A stretch of DNA of 64,000 nt from positions 17,958,707 through 18,022,706 of the forward strand of contig JAKJHU010000005.1 in the NCBI GenBank assembly GCA_022316685.1, read 5' to 3'. The notes beneath the pieces were generated by a model. It made no database searches and was not told the origin of the DNA. It saw only the letters and a program-made list of their open reading frames with translations. Both the position numbers and the translations under genes were made by a program. This document shows positions 51,428 through 63,448 of this stretch, in pieces; the stretch's first letter is position 1, and the number at the start of each line of letters is the position of its first letter. The DNA is from Progne subis subis. Lineage: Eukaryota > Chordata > Aves > Passeriformes > Hirundinidae.

Positions 51428-54400
51428 GCTCCAAAGTAGGAGATGTCACTATGAAAAAATAAACCCAAAGATTTCTCCAGATGAAGAAAGGACACAGGAA
51501 CAGTCTTGCTTCTAGGACTGCATCTGACTATTAATGAATTTTCAGTGTGCATACGTAGTCCTCAGAGAACCTTTCATAAGCTGTTCCCCAGCTGGGGGAT
51601 GCTTGACAGTGCAGCTCCACAGGGAGCCTCTATAAATACTCCAAGGCCAAAAGGAACTGTGAGGATGAATAGCTTGCCCTTCATATAATTTACATGCTCA
51701 AAGTCACAAAACACTTTGCATATATCAGCAAGGCTCATGGCCTTAACTTATGATTTCTTATGCAATTAGGGAACAGCATCTCTTTCCCTGAATTTGAATC
51801 AAGGAAAATAAAAACAAAGTGTGGGGTAATTTATGGTATACCAGCATGCACAAGGCCACTGAGGACTACCAGAGCTAGCCCTGCTTAAACTACCTCAGTT
51901 ATCAGTAGTGGTGCAGTTGTAGTGAGTTGTCTCATAATCTGGAAACACTGCTGCCAACACCTGAGCTGTTTTTTTTTTTGGGTTTTTTTTTTTCCTCTAT
52001 ATTAAACAGCCATTTATTTGTTTCAACAACACAGAACTATACCAAGCCCGTAACAGCTTGTGTTTCTCAGAGGCTTTGGCTGAAATTCACTGCTGAAAAG
52101 TAAATAAAGCACTAACTTACTGTCCCTAGAATTGGCCAACAAATAAATGGAGACAATAGATTTAGATTATAAATAACTACTAGAAGCATCAGAATCAATC
52201 AAGATATAAGAAAACAGAAGATGTAGGAGCTGGGAAAGACAAAATGTTAATCCTACAAAGGCTGAGAGAATTACCATCAGTGATTCCAGAAACTTCTTTT
52301 TCGTAAGGTTCCTGTCACAAATGAAAGGAAAATTTATCTGAGTAACAGTATTACCTTTCATTTTTTATAAGTGTAAACCAGGAAACATTAATACATAATT
52401 AATGGCACATTTTTACTTATTTATGCAGCCATGAACCTAGAAGAAACGTGAAGAAATCTATGATTAAGTCTTAGGGATAACTTTCGGGAAGGCACACAAA
52501 CTTCCGAAGAGACTGAAGTCTTATGGCAGAAATTTGATAGCCATTGCTTCTGGTCCTGGCATCTGGCATAATGGGTCTATATCTCATTCACACTTTTTGT
52601 ACTACTGTGACCTTAAATGAATGTTTAGAAAACTTCTGGAAATCAACTAGATCAAAATAAACTACTAAAAGCTACATAGAGTATATGTAGACTATAAAGT
52701 AATGCTTAAACATAGCGTAGCTTATCTATGTCTAAAGATGGACCTTTCATTACAGGAATGTTTCCTGTATAGACAAGATCTTATTTCAAATAAGATGATG
52801 TATTACGAGAATTGCAAAATGATAAAAAAATAATAAGAATAAAACAACTGACGTTGGAGTTATTTTTAAGATAGGGAACTGTCAGCTTCAAGCTAAATTT
52901 AAAATTTGTGACTAGTGTAAAACCAGAATAGATAACTATAAGCCTGTTTTATTGCTTGTAGAAACATAGTTGTGTGCAATTGGACACTGTGTAGAACTTG
53001 ATCATGAGAAAAAGCAATTGCAGATATGAAAAGTAGAAAAATTGAATTTCATGAGACTGTTTTATGGGACTTAGAACAAATTCCACTACAGAGTGTCAGT
53101 TTTACTCTTTAATGTCTTTTTTTTAATGAGTAATTAAAAATTACTAACTCAGTGCTGCATTACAGGATCCTACATCAAATTTGCTAGACAAAAAGAGGCA
53201 CCAGTGGACAGTAAAAGTACTCACAGGACTAACTCTTGCCAGTATTCATCAAGTCACCTGGAACCAGAAATGATAATTTCTTTCTTATGGATATTTTTGT
53301 TTCTGGGGCTCAGTAAGAGGAAGATGCCTATGCACAGGAAGGAACATGGCCAGACACTGACTCAGGTACAGCTTGGAGCGATTTCAGTACTGTCTTCAAT
53401 CAGACACATTTAACTATCATCTACTAAAAGTATTAAGAAGAAAAAACTGTGGTTTGCGGTGAGACTACAAATCAAATGAATTCCTGATGCAGCACAACCG
53501 ATATCGGCCTAGTTCTATCAGGATTACTCCATAGCCACAGCTAGTTTTTTACTTCTGTAGTTTATCAGCTGTGTACAGGAATTTGCTTTAAATCCAAATA
53601 ACACTTAATGCTTCCTTCAGTTCCACTGAAGGCAATAAAATTAGGCCTATGTATAAAATAAGCTGTACACTTGGATACAGTGATGAAAAGTGACCTAAAT
53701 CACTTTACTGCTGTAATTGGATAAGTATCTGAAAAGACTTCAGCTAATGTTAAGCTATGATCATAGCTTTTTCTTTCCTCAAATCCTAGCAAGTAATTTC
53801 TTTATATACTCAACAAGAGCACCTGGAGGCTTTCAGCCCAGAAAAGGCTTTGTGTAAGGTGTAAAATAAAATGGCAGTCACCTCTGCATTTTGGCATGAG
53901 ACAGCTCCTGAAAGTGCACACTGAGGTGACTCTGGAGTACATGTAAAGGAAAGCAAGAATGCCCTACTATTGCATCTTCACTGTAGGTGTGGCCTGTTTG
54001 GAAGATCAGGATTAATGGAGCTCAGAGCAAGAAGAAAAGCAAAGATTTTAGGGTTAAAAAGTGTCATGTGTATGAGGTATAAGTAGGCTAGGAGAGCATC
54101 TAAGTAATTTTATAAAATGTGATTTGCTATGTGTATGAAAAGGAAAAAAACCACAAAAAGAAAGTAGTTCCAGAGTAGTTTCCCTACCATTTCACACTTG
54201 GTCTCAAATTGCACCTATCAATTAAAGCATAGTTTTGTGGGTCCTTTGTACAAACAAAAGTACTGGCAAAATAAGTAATGTGGTAACAGGACTGGACTGT
54301 CACCACTGGTCTTTCACATATCTTTAAAACATATATATTTACTGGTTTGTTTACCTGGATAAACTCAAACTAGCTACTAAAAATACTATTTAAAAAAAAT

Positions 54401-54549
54401 CAAAACAATCCACTGAATTATTCCAGTTCAATAAACAACCATTAATATTTAGGGCTAATTTTAAAAATGCTAAGCCTTACATTTATATCAAATTTAATTC
54501 TTTAGCATAGTCATCTAATAACATGAGGATTATTTGAACCCTAATACAG

Positions 54550-56130
54550 TGTAGTGGTTTCACGTTTGTCGAATTCTGTTTGTTAAATTTAGTGTAGTGG
54601 TCTTAGTGTCTACTCTCTTTTCCTCTGTGAGATAGGATCAGGAGAAGTAAAGCAGGCTCAAGCTTAAAGATAAACAAATATTAACACACACTAAAAAGTG
54701 AGAAAATAAGAAACAAATGAAACTTTTAAAATATTTTTTTCTTCCCCCTAAAAACTGTTCACTTTCTCACAAACAACATAGAGAGATACGACTTGTGTTT
54801 TTTTAGTCAGTTTCACCATTTAAACATAATCTTTCATCACTTTGAGAGAGGAGTCTCTCTAGAGTCCCATGGAGATATTTTCTACAAGAAAAAAACAGTC
54901 TTGTGGCTCCCAATGTCACAAATTTGCAGCTGCCTGGAATTTTTGTAGATTTGTGCCATCTCACTCATTAGCAGCCTCTCCTCCAGCTACTCATGAGCCT
55001 CTCAGCATATTTGGGGTACTGTTTAAGAATGCTTCTTCTATTATAAAACAAGGATTCTCTTCTTCTATCTCTAATATCATCTCTATCTTGATAGAAATAG
55101 AGACCTCCTTTTACCCTAGGGGCGAAGGGCCTCAAATCACTTTTTCTCTAAAATCATCTTCATCTCAAAGGCTGAGACCTCCTTTTACTCCAGGAGCGAG
55201 GGGTTTAATCTGTTCAAAATTTTGAATTAAATCTCAATTATATCAATCTACAACTTTTGACTAGAACTAGCATTCCCCCAAACAACATTAAGATATTACA
55301 AGAAACAGTCCATTTCTCTATGGTTTACAATAGAGAAGTCTAGCTAAAAATGTTCACTTCCTCACCCTTCTTTCCATAGTCTTTATCAGTTCTTTTACTC
55401 TTGTTTCACTGACTTTATGCTGTGTCTTCTCTACACGCACTCTGTCCTTTTCTTCTCTCTCTCAGGGAAGGATTAGGCCTTGGAAGCTTCATGTTGCGAG
55501 GAAAGGCTTAAATCTGTCCAGGCCTGCAGTGGCCATGTAATCTCTGCCAGGCAGCAGTCTCTCCAGCTGCTGCACCTCAGATTGGCCAGGGTTTCCCCCC
55601 TCTACTCTTTTCCTCTCTGCCTGGGAATCACCTGAGGGGTGGCTGGGGGGGCTCTGCCCACCCCTCGGTGACAATTGGGGCGGGCTTGGCCCAACCGGTC
55701 CCATAACTTATCAGGGGCCCAGCGGAGTTCCCTCTCTGCTCCAGGGCTCCGAGGCAGGCTTTAAAAGTAGCTGATGTTAAGCTGTAGCTTCTCCTCCCCT
55801 GCCAGGAGCTGATGGAGAGCAACCAGGCCTTGGGGCCAGCTCTTCCCCAAGAAGGGTGAGCAGCAGGCCTGGCCGGCCAACAGAATGCCCCCACTCAATG
55901 TTACTTGTGTAACTGGTGGGAAGGAAAAGGGCTTGTCTTGGATGCACTCAAGATTTAAATGGGTATTTTCTAAAGTCGTTTTCAACATTCTCAGTGTTCA
56001 AAGCATATGTCAGTATGTAAAATTAGCTTCTGATAGGTCCCTGTCTTTTCCAAAACAATTCCAAGGTCCTGACAGGGCAATATTCCATATTCCTCTTTAA
56101 CTAAAAATCAAATTGTGCTAACCCACGACA
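54550..56130. mobile_element. ERV solo LTR, 1581 bp, copy 3
   Basis: Begins TGTAGTGGTTTCACGTTTG and ends CTAACCCACGACA, flanked by a perfect 5-bp duplication TACAG (54545-54549 and 56131-56135). It is similar over its full length to the LTR at 19490, including the GC-rich 3' half. It contains an internal ~75-bp duplication (GAGACCTCCTTTTACCC near 55108 and GAGACCTCCTTTTACTCC near 55181). The AATAAA seen on the minus strand of the other copies is lost here. A 5-bp duplication fits an ERVL-type (class III) element. No internal region is present. Confidence 0.92.
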
Positions 56131-59100
56131 TACAGCTATGTTAATTGGAATAGAAGTTTCGTGCCCCAGCTTGGGGGTTTTTTAATGTCACTAGGCCAAC
56201 AGACCCCCAAATTCTGCAAATACATAAAAAGAACACCGATCAAGGAAGTATGCTGACATCATCTGGTGTAAGAATCACAAATTAGAGATCACAATATTTA
56301 ATTTGGAAATAGCATTTGCTTTTGTGCTTGACAGGTAAGACCATCTTAAATAGCATAGAATAATTTTTTCAAATATTTTGTTTTTCAAACAATATCCATG
56401 TTAACTAAAGGAATCCCTGCTGACCTTAGTGCAGGCTATCAAAATATTGGGAAGTTCGAAGAGAATTCTTTTTTTAGTCATGCTTAATCTTCACAAGCAT
56501 TACATTTTTCTCAGGAAAAGAATCTTCTTGCCTTTCATCAAGCTCTAAGGTTCTCAGTTTCTCATACCCAAGATTATAATCTCTCTAATATCTCAACTGT
56601 CAGATACCCCTACAGCTTTTAAGGAAGTGTTCTTCCACGTCAGCATACAGTCTTGCCCTTTTCTTACAATGGACAGACGTAAATGAATTCACACTTCCTC
56701 CCCTCAGACCAGTAATTGATTGTCTTCTAACTAAAGGTCGACACAATGACATAAGTGAAAAGGAAAGTGGATGAAATTTAGAAGCCATTTGTTTGCATGT
56801 ATTTCTTGCTAAATGAAGAAAATCAGTTTCAGAGAAAAACCATGATAGTACAAAGAAGACTTAAATTACTTTACGCATGGCTAAATTCTAAAAGAGACAG
56901 AAGGATACAAAGAAGCAATATTCTGCATGTGAATTCTGTTCCACATTCGATATTATTTAACATGCTCATTAATTACAGAAATATAAAGAAGAGTATGCTT
57001 ATTACCATAGTACAGTCTGGAAAGCAGGTTTAGAAGCTTTCTAGCAGCTAGAGAAGTCTGACAAGTTGAGCTTGAAATCCAGAAAATTCAAAACTTACAC
57101 GAGAGGAATAAGCTGCTCCACAAACACAGGAATGGGCACAATTACTGAGCAGCAGTTCTGCAGAAATCATACAGGAGCTGCAATGGACCTCAGATCATGA
57201 GACCCCACGCAATGTAGTTACAAAAAGGGTGATACTCATTCCATGACACCTAATCAGAGGTATAGAACGTCCAGCTTTAAGGTCTCAATATTTCATATCA
57301 GAAGTTTTGTTAATAGCTAGACGTTAGAAACAGCACTTAAAGCAATGAAATATTTTCCAAGATGAGACCTAAGCAATAGTTTCATTTTGACACTGCACTT
57401 TAAAGAAAGATCTTTTTCAGAAGACAAGCGAAATTATTAGAAGTCCAGGTAATGTTGAGTAGAAAAACTCAAGATGTTCTATTCAGATGAAAAGGACTCC
57501 AGGTACCTGCAAAGGGCCAACAAAAAGAGTGGAATTCTGGAATAGTTTAAAAAACTATTTTTCATTCCATTAGGACAATGACTTGAGAAAATATATAAAA
57601 TAACAAAAAAAATACGTAAAAGAACAAAAGTAAACACACACTATTAAGAAGCTAAGTGATATTACTTCACAAACTTCTTATTGTATCACTTAAGAAAATG
57701 CTTAAGTAATTAAAATTCGTGTCTGAAACAAACGGAGATTTTTTCTGCTTTGGATTAAAATTTTAGTAGAAATTTCTGCCTCTCAGAACCCTTCTGTGGA
57801 TACCGAAGATAAGTTTGGCAAATATAAATTGTTTTGTCAGTGTTAATGATTACTTTCCAAAAGTATAACCCTATCTTAATGCAGACCTATAAAGGACATG
57901 CCTTTGATGTCATATTGAAAAGATAACCAGCTATAACCTGGTTCATGTGTACTCCCTCTATCTGTGCACACCTTAATAAGCAGAAAAGAGAGCTGTTAAA
58001 TTCCTGAAGATTCCAGCTGTGGTTTCCCATACTTGGAGAAAAGATTGTACTCCAAATGTCTCACAGGCACAGAACATTAATGGAAAAATTTTGCTTAAAA
58101 CCTCTTTGTAGCTCCATTTACTGGCTGGAGGTAATACCTTTTGCAGCCTGACTTGGTAGGGGATTCTCACTTCCTTTAATTATGTAATGTTTTAGTCCTA
58201 AATACTGTTATAGAGAGTATTATCAAAAGAACACAAAATCATGAAGAAGGAAAATATCCACTTTTTGTGTTCAAGACAGGGTACAAATGGAAAGCAGTAA
58301 GATGAAAGACCACATCTGAGGATTAAAAGAAGCCTGGAAAAATCTTACACTTTCGTAATATCCAGTAATAGAAAACAAACAGGATGTGACCAAGAAACAG
58401 AAGATTGTATTGCAAACAGATGAATGCGGTTAACTGGTTAACTCTTTTTAGAAGATCTAAACTCTGTTTTCCAGCCTTGCTCATTTCCAGTGTTACACAT
58501 TCTATATGCGGGGGAAGGGAGGTGGTTTTGACGGGAGAAAGCCATAGTGGAAAAATGGCTACAGAGACTACACTGTGATTGTACAACTGATGTATCACAC
58601 TGTACATGAAAACTCAGCTTGAATACTTCTAAAATACTTGAAAGGAACTGACTTGGAAGCCTTTACCAGTTTAGGCTGATGCAAGTATTCTGAAGATTCC
58701 TATTTATACTTCCTTTTGCTTATTTACTATAGTAACACATACAATTTAGTGAATCCAGTAAAAACTTGGATTTGGCATTCCTTTAGATGGGAAGAAATTT
58801 TCAAGGGGCATTTATTTATACTAGAGGGAAATAATAATCTGTATACAAATAATTCATCTTTTAACTGTCAATTATCAAAAATCTGAACAAAACAAATATA
58901 TTAAAAACAACTGTGAGCTGAACCATCCTAAATTTAGCTATTTGTGATCTGAAATCCTTATATGCACAAAAAATAAACTGAAGAACATATTACTTCTTTA
59001 TTCCTTCCCATTTCTGACACCCACCTAAAAGCCAAAAATACCTCAGGTTTACCTAAATTAAGCCAATGGGATGTTGAACTTAAACCACCCCAGATAATTG

Positions 59101-60669
59101 TAGTCTGTCAGCTTTGTACCTCAATATATTCAATATTCTAGTAATGAATTTTCCAAAGCCTCATACTGATAGCATTCCAATTAATGTTTCATAAATCAAA
59201 ATATAAGAATTTATTTATTATTTTTATTCTTGCCTTTAAGCCAATGGCTGCTAAAAATTTGAAGACTTCTGAGCAACACTGAAGGCATAACTCGATTAAA
59301 CAGGCAAGAATTATGACCCTACTGAACTGTGGAAGTGACATGTAAGTTGCTGCTTTATTGATGCTTTGAAGGGGTATTACTTTGTCATCATCATCATAAT
59401 TTGATTTATTTGATATGCTCTACGAACAAATTAAAATATTTCTATCAGTATCTTCTTGAAAATCCTATCTAGTTGAAAGAGTGAGCAACACTCAAAATTA
59501 AGCAGTTTTAGCCTTTAATCTTCAGTGATTCATTGCACAGCCTTGAACAACTGACAAATTATGGTCCTCAAAACCAACCAAGTAATTTAGCTTCTCTTGC
59601 AGAATTTAGCTATCTAAAGAAAATAATTTCGTATGGATTCTGCAAAATCCAAAATGTGTAACATTTTGAGATTTTACACAGAGAAGCTGGAGGTACTCAC
59701 ATATTTTGGATATCTTACTGTCTAGACTTTCTGTAAAATATATTTGAAAGAAGATATTTTAATGTAACAATTCTAACATAAGATTACTTTTTAAGAGTTC
59801 AGATAGTAAGTCAGAAAGCTTTTCCTTACTCAATATAAGATTTCTCCAGACTCCCAAAGTATAATTAGCAGACCTCCCACTTAACTGCATAAATTTAAGT
59901 GGTGTAAGTGGCTCCAGCAGGAAGCCACAGTGACATGAAGGGGAAAACTTCATTTTTTTAAGGGTGTCAGGTCATTTTGTGCAACTTACCTCCCCTACAT
60001 CATTTGTACTGCATGATCAAGCTTAAAACAGAGTCTCTTCCTCCCCTCTCCTCTTATCTTCTTTGTAAATTCTTTATTTTTTTTTTTCCAGGCCTAGTTT
60101 GACAGAAGCAGTAGATATTCTGAATGTGGTGCTCTGCACTTCTGTAGTGTTATCCAAAATTCATACTGCATTTAACCATGGCATTTCATGCACATATAAA
60201 TTAATAATTGTATCCTCTATGGTATTTATGCTTTGTTTGCATTTCGGCAGTCACTAGGAATGAGATGACTTCTGTAGCATTGTAACATTAGCAGATGCAT
60301 ACATAATTACTTTTCCTTTATTTCCCTCTTAAGAAATACGGTAACAGTCTGGCTAACAAAGTAAAAAGAAACAACTGAAAAGTATGAGCCAGATGGGCAG
60401 TAACTTTAAAAATTAATTATGTGAATGACACTTCCCCCTTTTAAATAAGAAACAACCAACAGTCAAATTATCAATTATTATCAATCAAAAACTAGTTAAG
60501 AAATACACTACTTCATAAATTAAGTAGGAAAATCAGAATAAAGGAGGGAGAGATGTTGTGTATAGTTTCAGTGTGATACCTGTAAAATAACAGGAAATAA
60601 CCAAATGGAAAATAGGTTAAGAAGAGTCCAAATGAAAAGGTTAGAAGTACTTTGATCTATAAACAAACC

Positions 60670-60985
60670 ACAGAACCACAGAATATCCTAAATTGGAAGA
60701 AACCCACAGAGATCATCAGGTACAACTCCTGATTACAGGAGGGCAGGGCAACCTAGGAAGTTAAACCACATATCTAAGAGCATTTCCCAAAGACTTCTTG
60801 AACACTTAAGCTTTGGACAATGACAACTTCCTAGGGAGCTTGTTCCAATGCTTGACCAACCTCTCAGTGAAGAACTCTCCAGAGCTTCCCTTGACACAGC
60901 TTTAAGCCATTTCCTTATGGCCTAAGCCATCCCCTTGCATCCAGACTAAAAGAATGAGCAATTTTCCAGGATGCATTTGTTAAAA
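60670..60985 (-). mobile_element. CR1 LINE 3'-end fragment
   Basis: Plus-strand text ACCACAGAACCACAGAATATC (two octamer-like terminal repeats), AGATCATCAGGTACAACTCC, GGGAGCTTGTTCCAATGC and TTGACCAACCTCTCAGTGAA is the reverse complement of a CR1 3' UTR and ORF2 C-terminus. It is 5'-truncated at about 60985 and decayed, with no open frame. Confidence 0.9.
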
Positions 60986-61771
60986 AAGGTAGCGATGCTC
61001 ATCCTCACACCAAATGAGTAGCTCCACCTCAAAGGCAGAGGTAGTTTTGCAAGTATTTTATATAAGCACCATATGCTTCACTTGAAAGTTTTGCATAACT
61101 GGTTAAAAGAAGGAGTTGGGATAAATTAAGGAGCCAGATTAAAAAATACAGCATTTTCTCTAGAGCTAGAGAAAAAATATTTAAGAATATACAAAGATCA
61201 CAGATATCTCCCTATGTCTAATTTACTGTACCATGTGTTTCATAAAAGACAACAGATACCCTTTCCGTAACCATCCGTCTGCCTTACTGAACATAAACAA
61301 GAGAATTCAGGGGAAAAAAATCTATTCAATTCTGGCTTAGAGAAAAGAAAAAAAGAAAAAACCACACAACATGCTATTGTTATAGAATAAATATCCCACT
61401 GAGTTAATCTAACTCAAGTTTCTATTTGCATAAATACACTTGCATTTCACCAGCAATTTTCCTGTATATCAGAAAAAGAACAGAGATATCAGAGTAATAA
61501 ATAATTCACAGTAAATTGCTAAACAACAGCTGAATGACAGATTCACCATCTTTCAGCTGCAATACAAATAACTAGTATTGGTATAAAAGCTCTAAGTTTG
61601 ATTCAATTCAGCTTAGGCTCCTGCTTACACGAATTTCTGGCACAGTAGGATTATTTTGCAGGAGGATAAGTAACAGATCAAATTCTATAAAGGACACTCT
61701 TATAACCAATTTCTACAACAGATGCCTTAGGTTAATTCAGTTTCCTTTGGCCCTTATCATTTACCAATCAT

Positions 61772-62970
61772 CACAGAATCACAGAGTATGTTAAGTTGGA
61801 AGGGATCCATCAGGATCATTGAATCAAACTCCCGGTCCTGCACAGGACACTCCCAAGAATCATCCCATGTGCCTGAGAGAATTTTCCAAACACTTCCTGA
61901 ACTCTGGCAGGCTGGTGCTCTGACCACTTCCCTGGGGAGCCTATTCCAGGGCTCAAACACCCTCCGGGTGAAGAACCTTTTTTTAATATCCAACCTAAAC
62001 CTGCCCTGATACAACTTCAGGCCATTCCTTGAAGTCTTGTCACTGGGCACCACAGAGGAGGGATCAGTGTCTGCTGTTCCTCTTCCCCTCACGAGGAAGC
62101 TGTAACTTCAATGAGGTCTCCTCTTGGTCTCCTCCAGGTTGAAAAGATCAAGTGTCCTCAGCTGCTTCTAATACAGCTTCACCTCAAGTCTCTTTACTAT
62201 CTTTGCTGCCCTCCTTTGAACACTCTCTAATAGTTTAGTATCTTCCTTACATTGTGTCACCCAAATCTGGCCCCAGCACTCAAGGTGAGGCTTCCCCAGT
62301 GCAGATCAGAGCAGGACAATCCCCTCCTTTGCCCAGCTGGTGATGCTGTGCCTGTTGCCCCTCAGAACATGCTTGGCTAGGACACTGCTGATTCATGTTC
62401 AACTTGCCACTCAACAGGACCTCCAGGTCCCTTTCCACTGTTCTGATTTCCAGCTTCTTTTTTCCCAGTCTGTGCATACACGCAGAGTTGTCCCATCCCA
62501 GGTATGGAATCCAGCAGTTTCCTGTGTTGAACTTCATTTGGTTGGTCAGCCCTCTCTAATTTGTCTGGGTCTCTCTGCAAGGTCTCTCTGCCCTCAAGGG
62601 AGGCAGCAGCTCCTCACAAGTCAGTATCAACAGCAAACTTCCTTAGAAAACCTTCCAGTCCTGTCTCCAGGTCATTTACGAAGATGTTGAAGAGCACAGG
62701 GCCAAGGATGGAGCCCTGTGGAACTCCACTAGTGACACATCGCCAGTCTGAACTCACTCCATTCACTGTAACCCTTTGTGCCTGATGCCTCAGTTGCTCA
62801 CCCATTGCATGGTGTGTTTATCAAGCTGTGTGCTGAACCTTTCGTCCAAAAGGTTCTGGTGAGAGACAGTACTGAAAGCTTTACTGAAATCCAAAAAGAT
62901 TACAACTGGCTGCCCTTAATCACTTAGGTGGCTTACCTTACCATAAAAAGAAATCAGGTTTGATAAGCAG
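61772..62970 (-). mobile_element. CR1 LINE, 1.2-kb 3' part
   Basis: The 3' terminus is visible as CACAGAATCACAGAGTATG, followed by AGTTGGAAGGGATCCATCAG. It continues through the ORF2 C-terminus (minus-strand peptide FRLDIKKRFFTRRVFEPWNR, then LPREVV) to the RT core near 62800, and is truncated at about 62970 near CAGGTTTGATAAGCAGGAC. This is the best preserved CR1 in the window, with several long but disrupted minus-strand frames. Confidence 0.95.
62614..62805 (-). pseudogene. CR1 ORF2 reverse-transcriptase fragment
   Basis: The minus-strand frame contains [20 protein letters not shown], a classic non-LTR reverse-transcriptase motif, followed by KFAVDTDL where the catalytic F-A-D-D is expected. 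The first catalytic Asp is thus replaced by Val. The frame is short and disconnected from the downstream C-terminal frame (61757-62092), so this copy cannot be active. Confidence 0.9.
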
Positions 62971-63386
62971 GACTTTCCTCTTATGATCACCTCTCTCACT
63001 GGAATTTTGTGTTGTATAAATTTCATGAGAAGTGAGTGCAACTCATTTTAAATTGTTTTGACAGCTGGCTTGAAAACACAAAACCCCATACATTTTCAAA
63101 ATCTGTTATGTTTTTCTAAAGATAGCACTTTCAAACTTGTATATGCTTGACTTGGAAAAACAAATCCTAAATGCATATCCCAATTTCATGAACAAAACCA
63201 GTTTGGCTGAAATTTTTCTGACTTAATTTATTCAGTACTCCTTTTCTAAAGAATATTGGAAAAAATCTGCAGAATTCAACATTCCTTGAAAATTCTGTTC
63301 TCATGCTACAGATACAAGGTATTCATTAAAAAGTTTTCCCAAAAAGTCTGCAAGGGCAGTGAGATTAACTTCATAAGTAAATCAGA

Positions 63387-63389
<3 letters not shown>

Positions 63390-63448
<59 letters not shown>
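63390..63448. repeat. Compound microsatellite (TA)n(CA)n
   Basis: About 19 TA units (63390-63428) run directly into about 10 CA units (to 63448). Expected to be polymorphic. Confidence 0.97.

Noticed and set aside
54869..55894. Several 70-118-codon frames in the GC-rich part of LTR copy 3
   Set aside because: All fall within a solo LTR flanked by TACAG duplications. They are composition effects.
62340..62785. Plus-strand frames of 74-116 codons as genes
   Set aside because: Antisense of the CR1 ORF2 at 61772-62970, whose RT motifs are on the minus strand.
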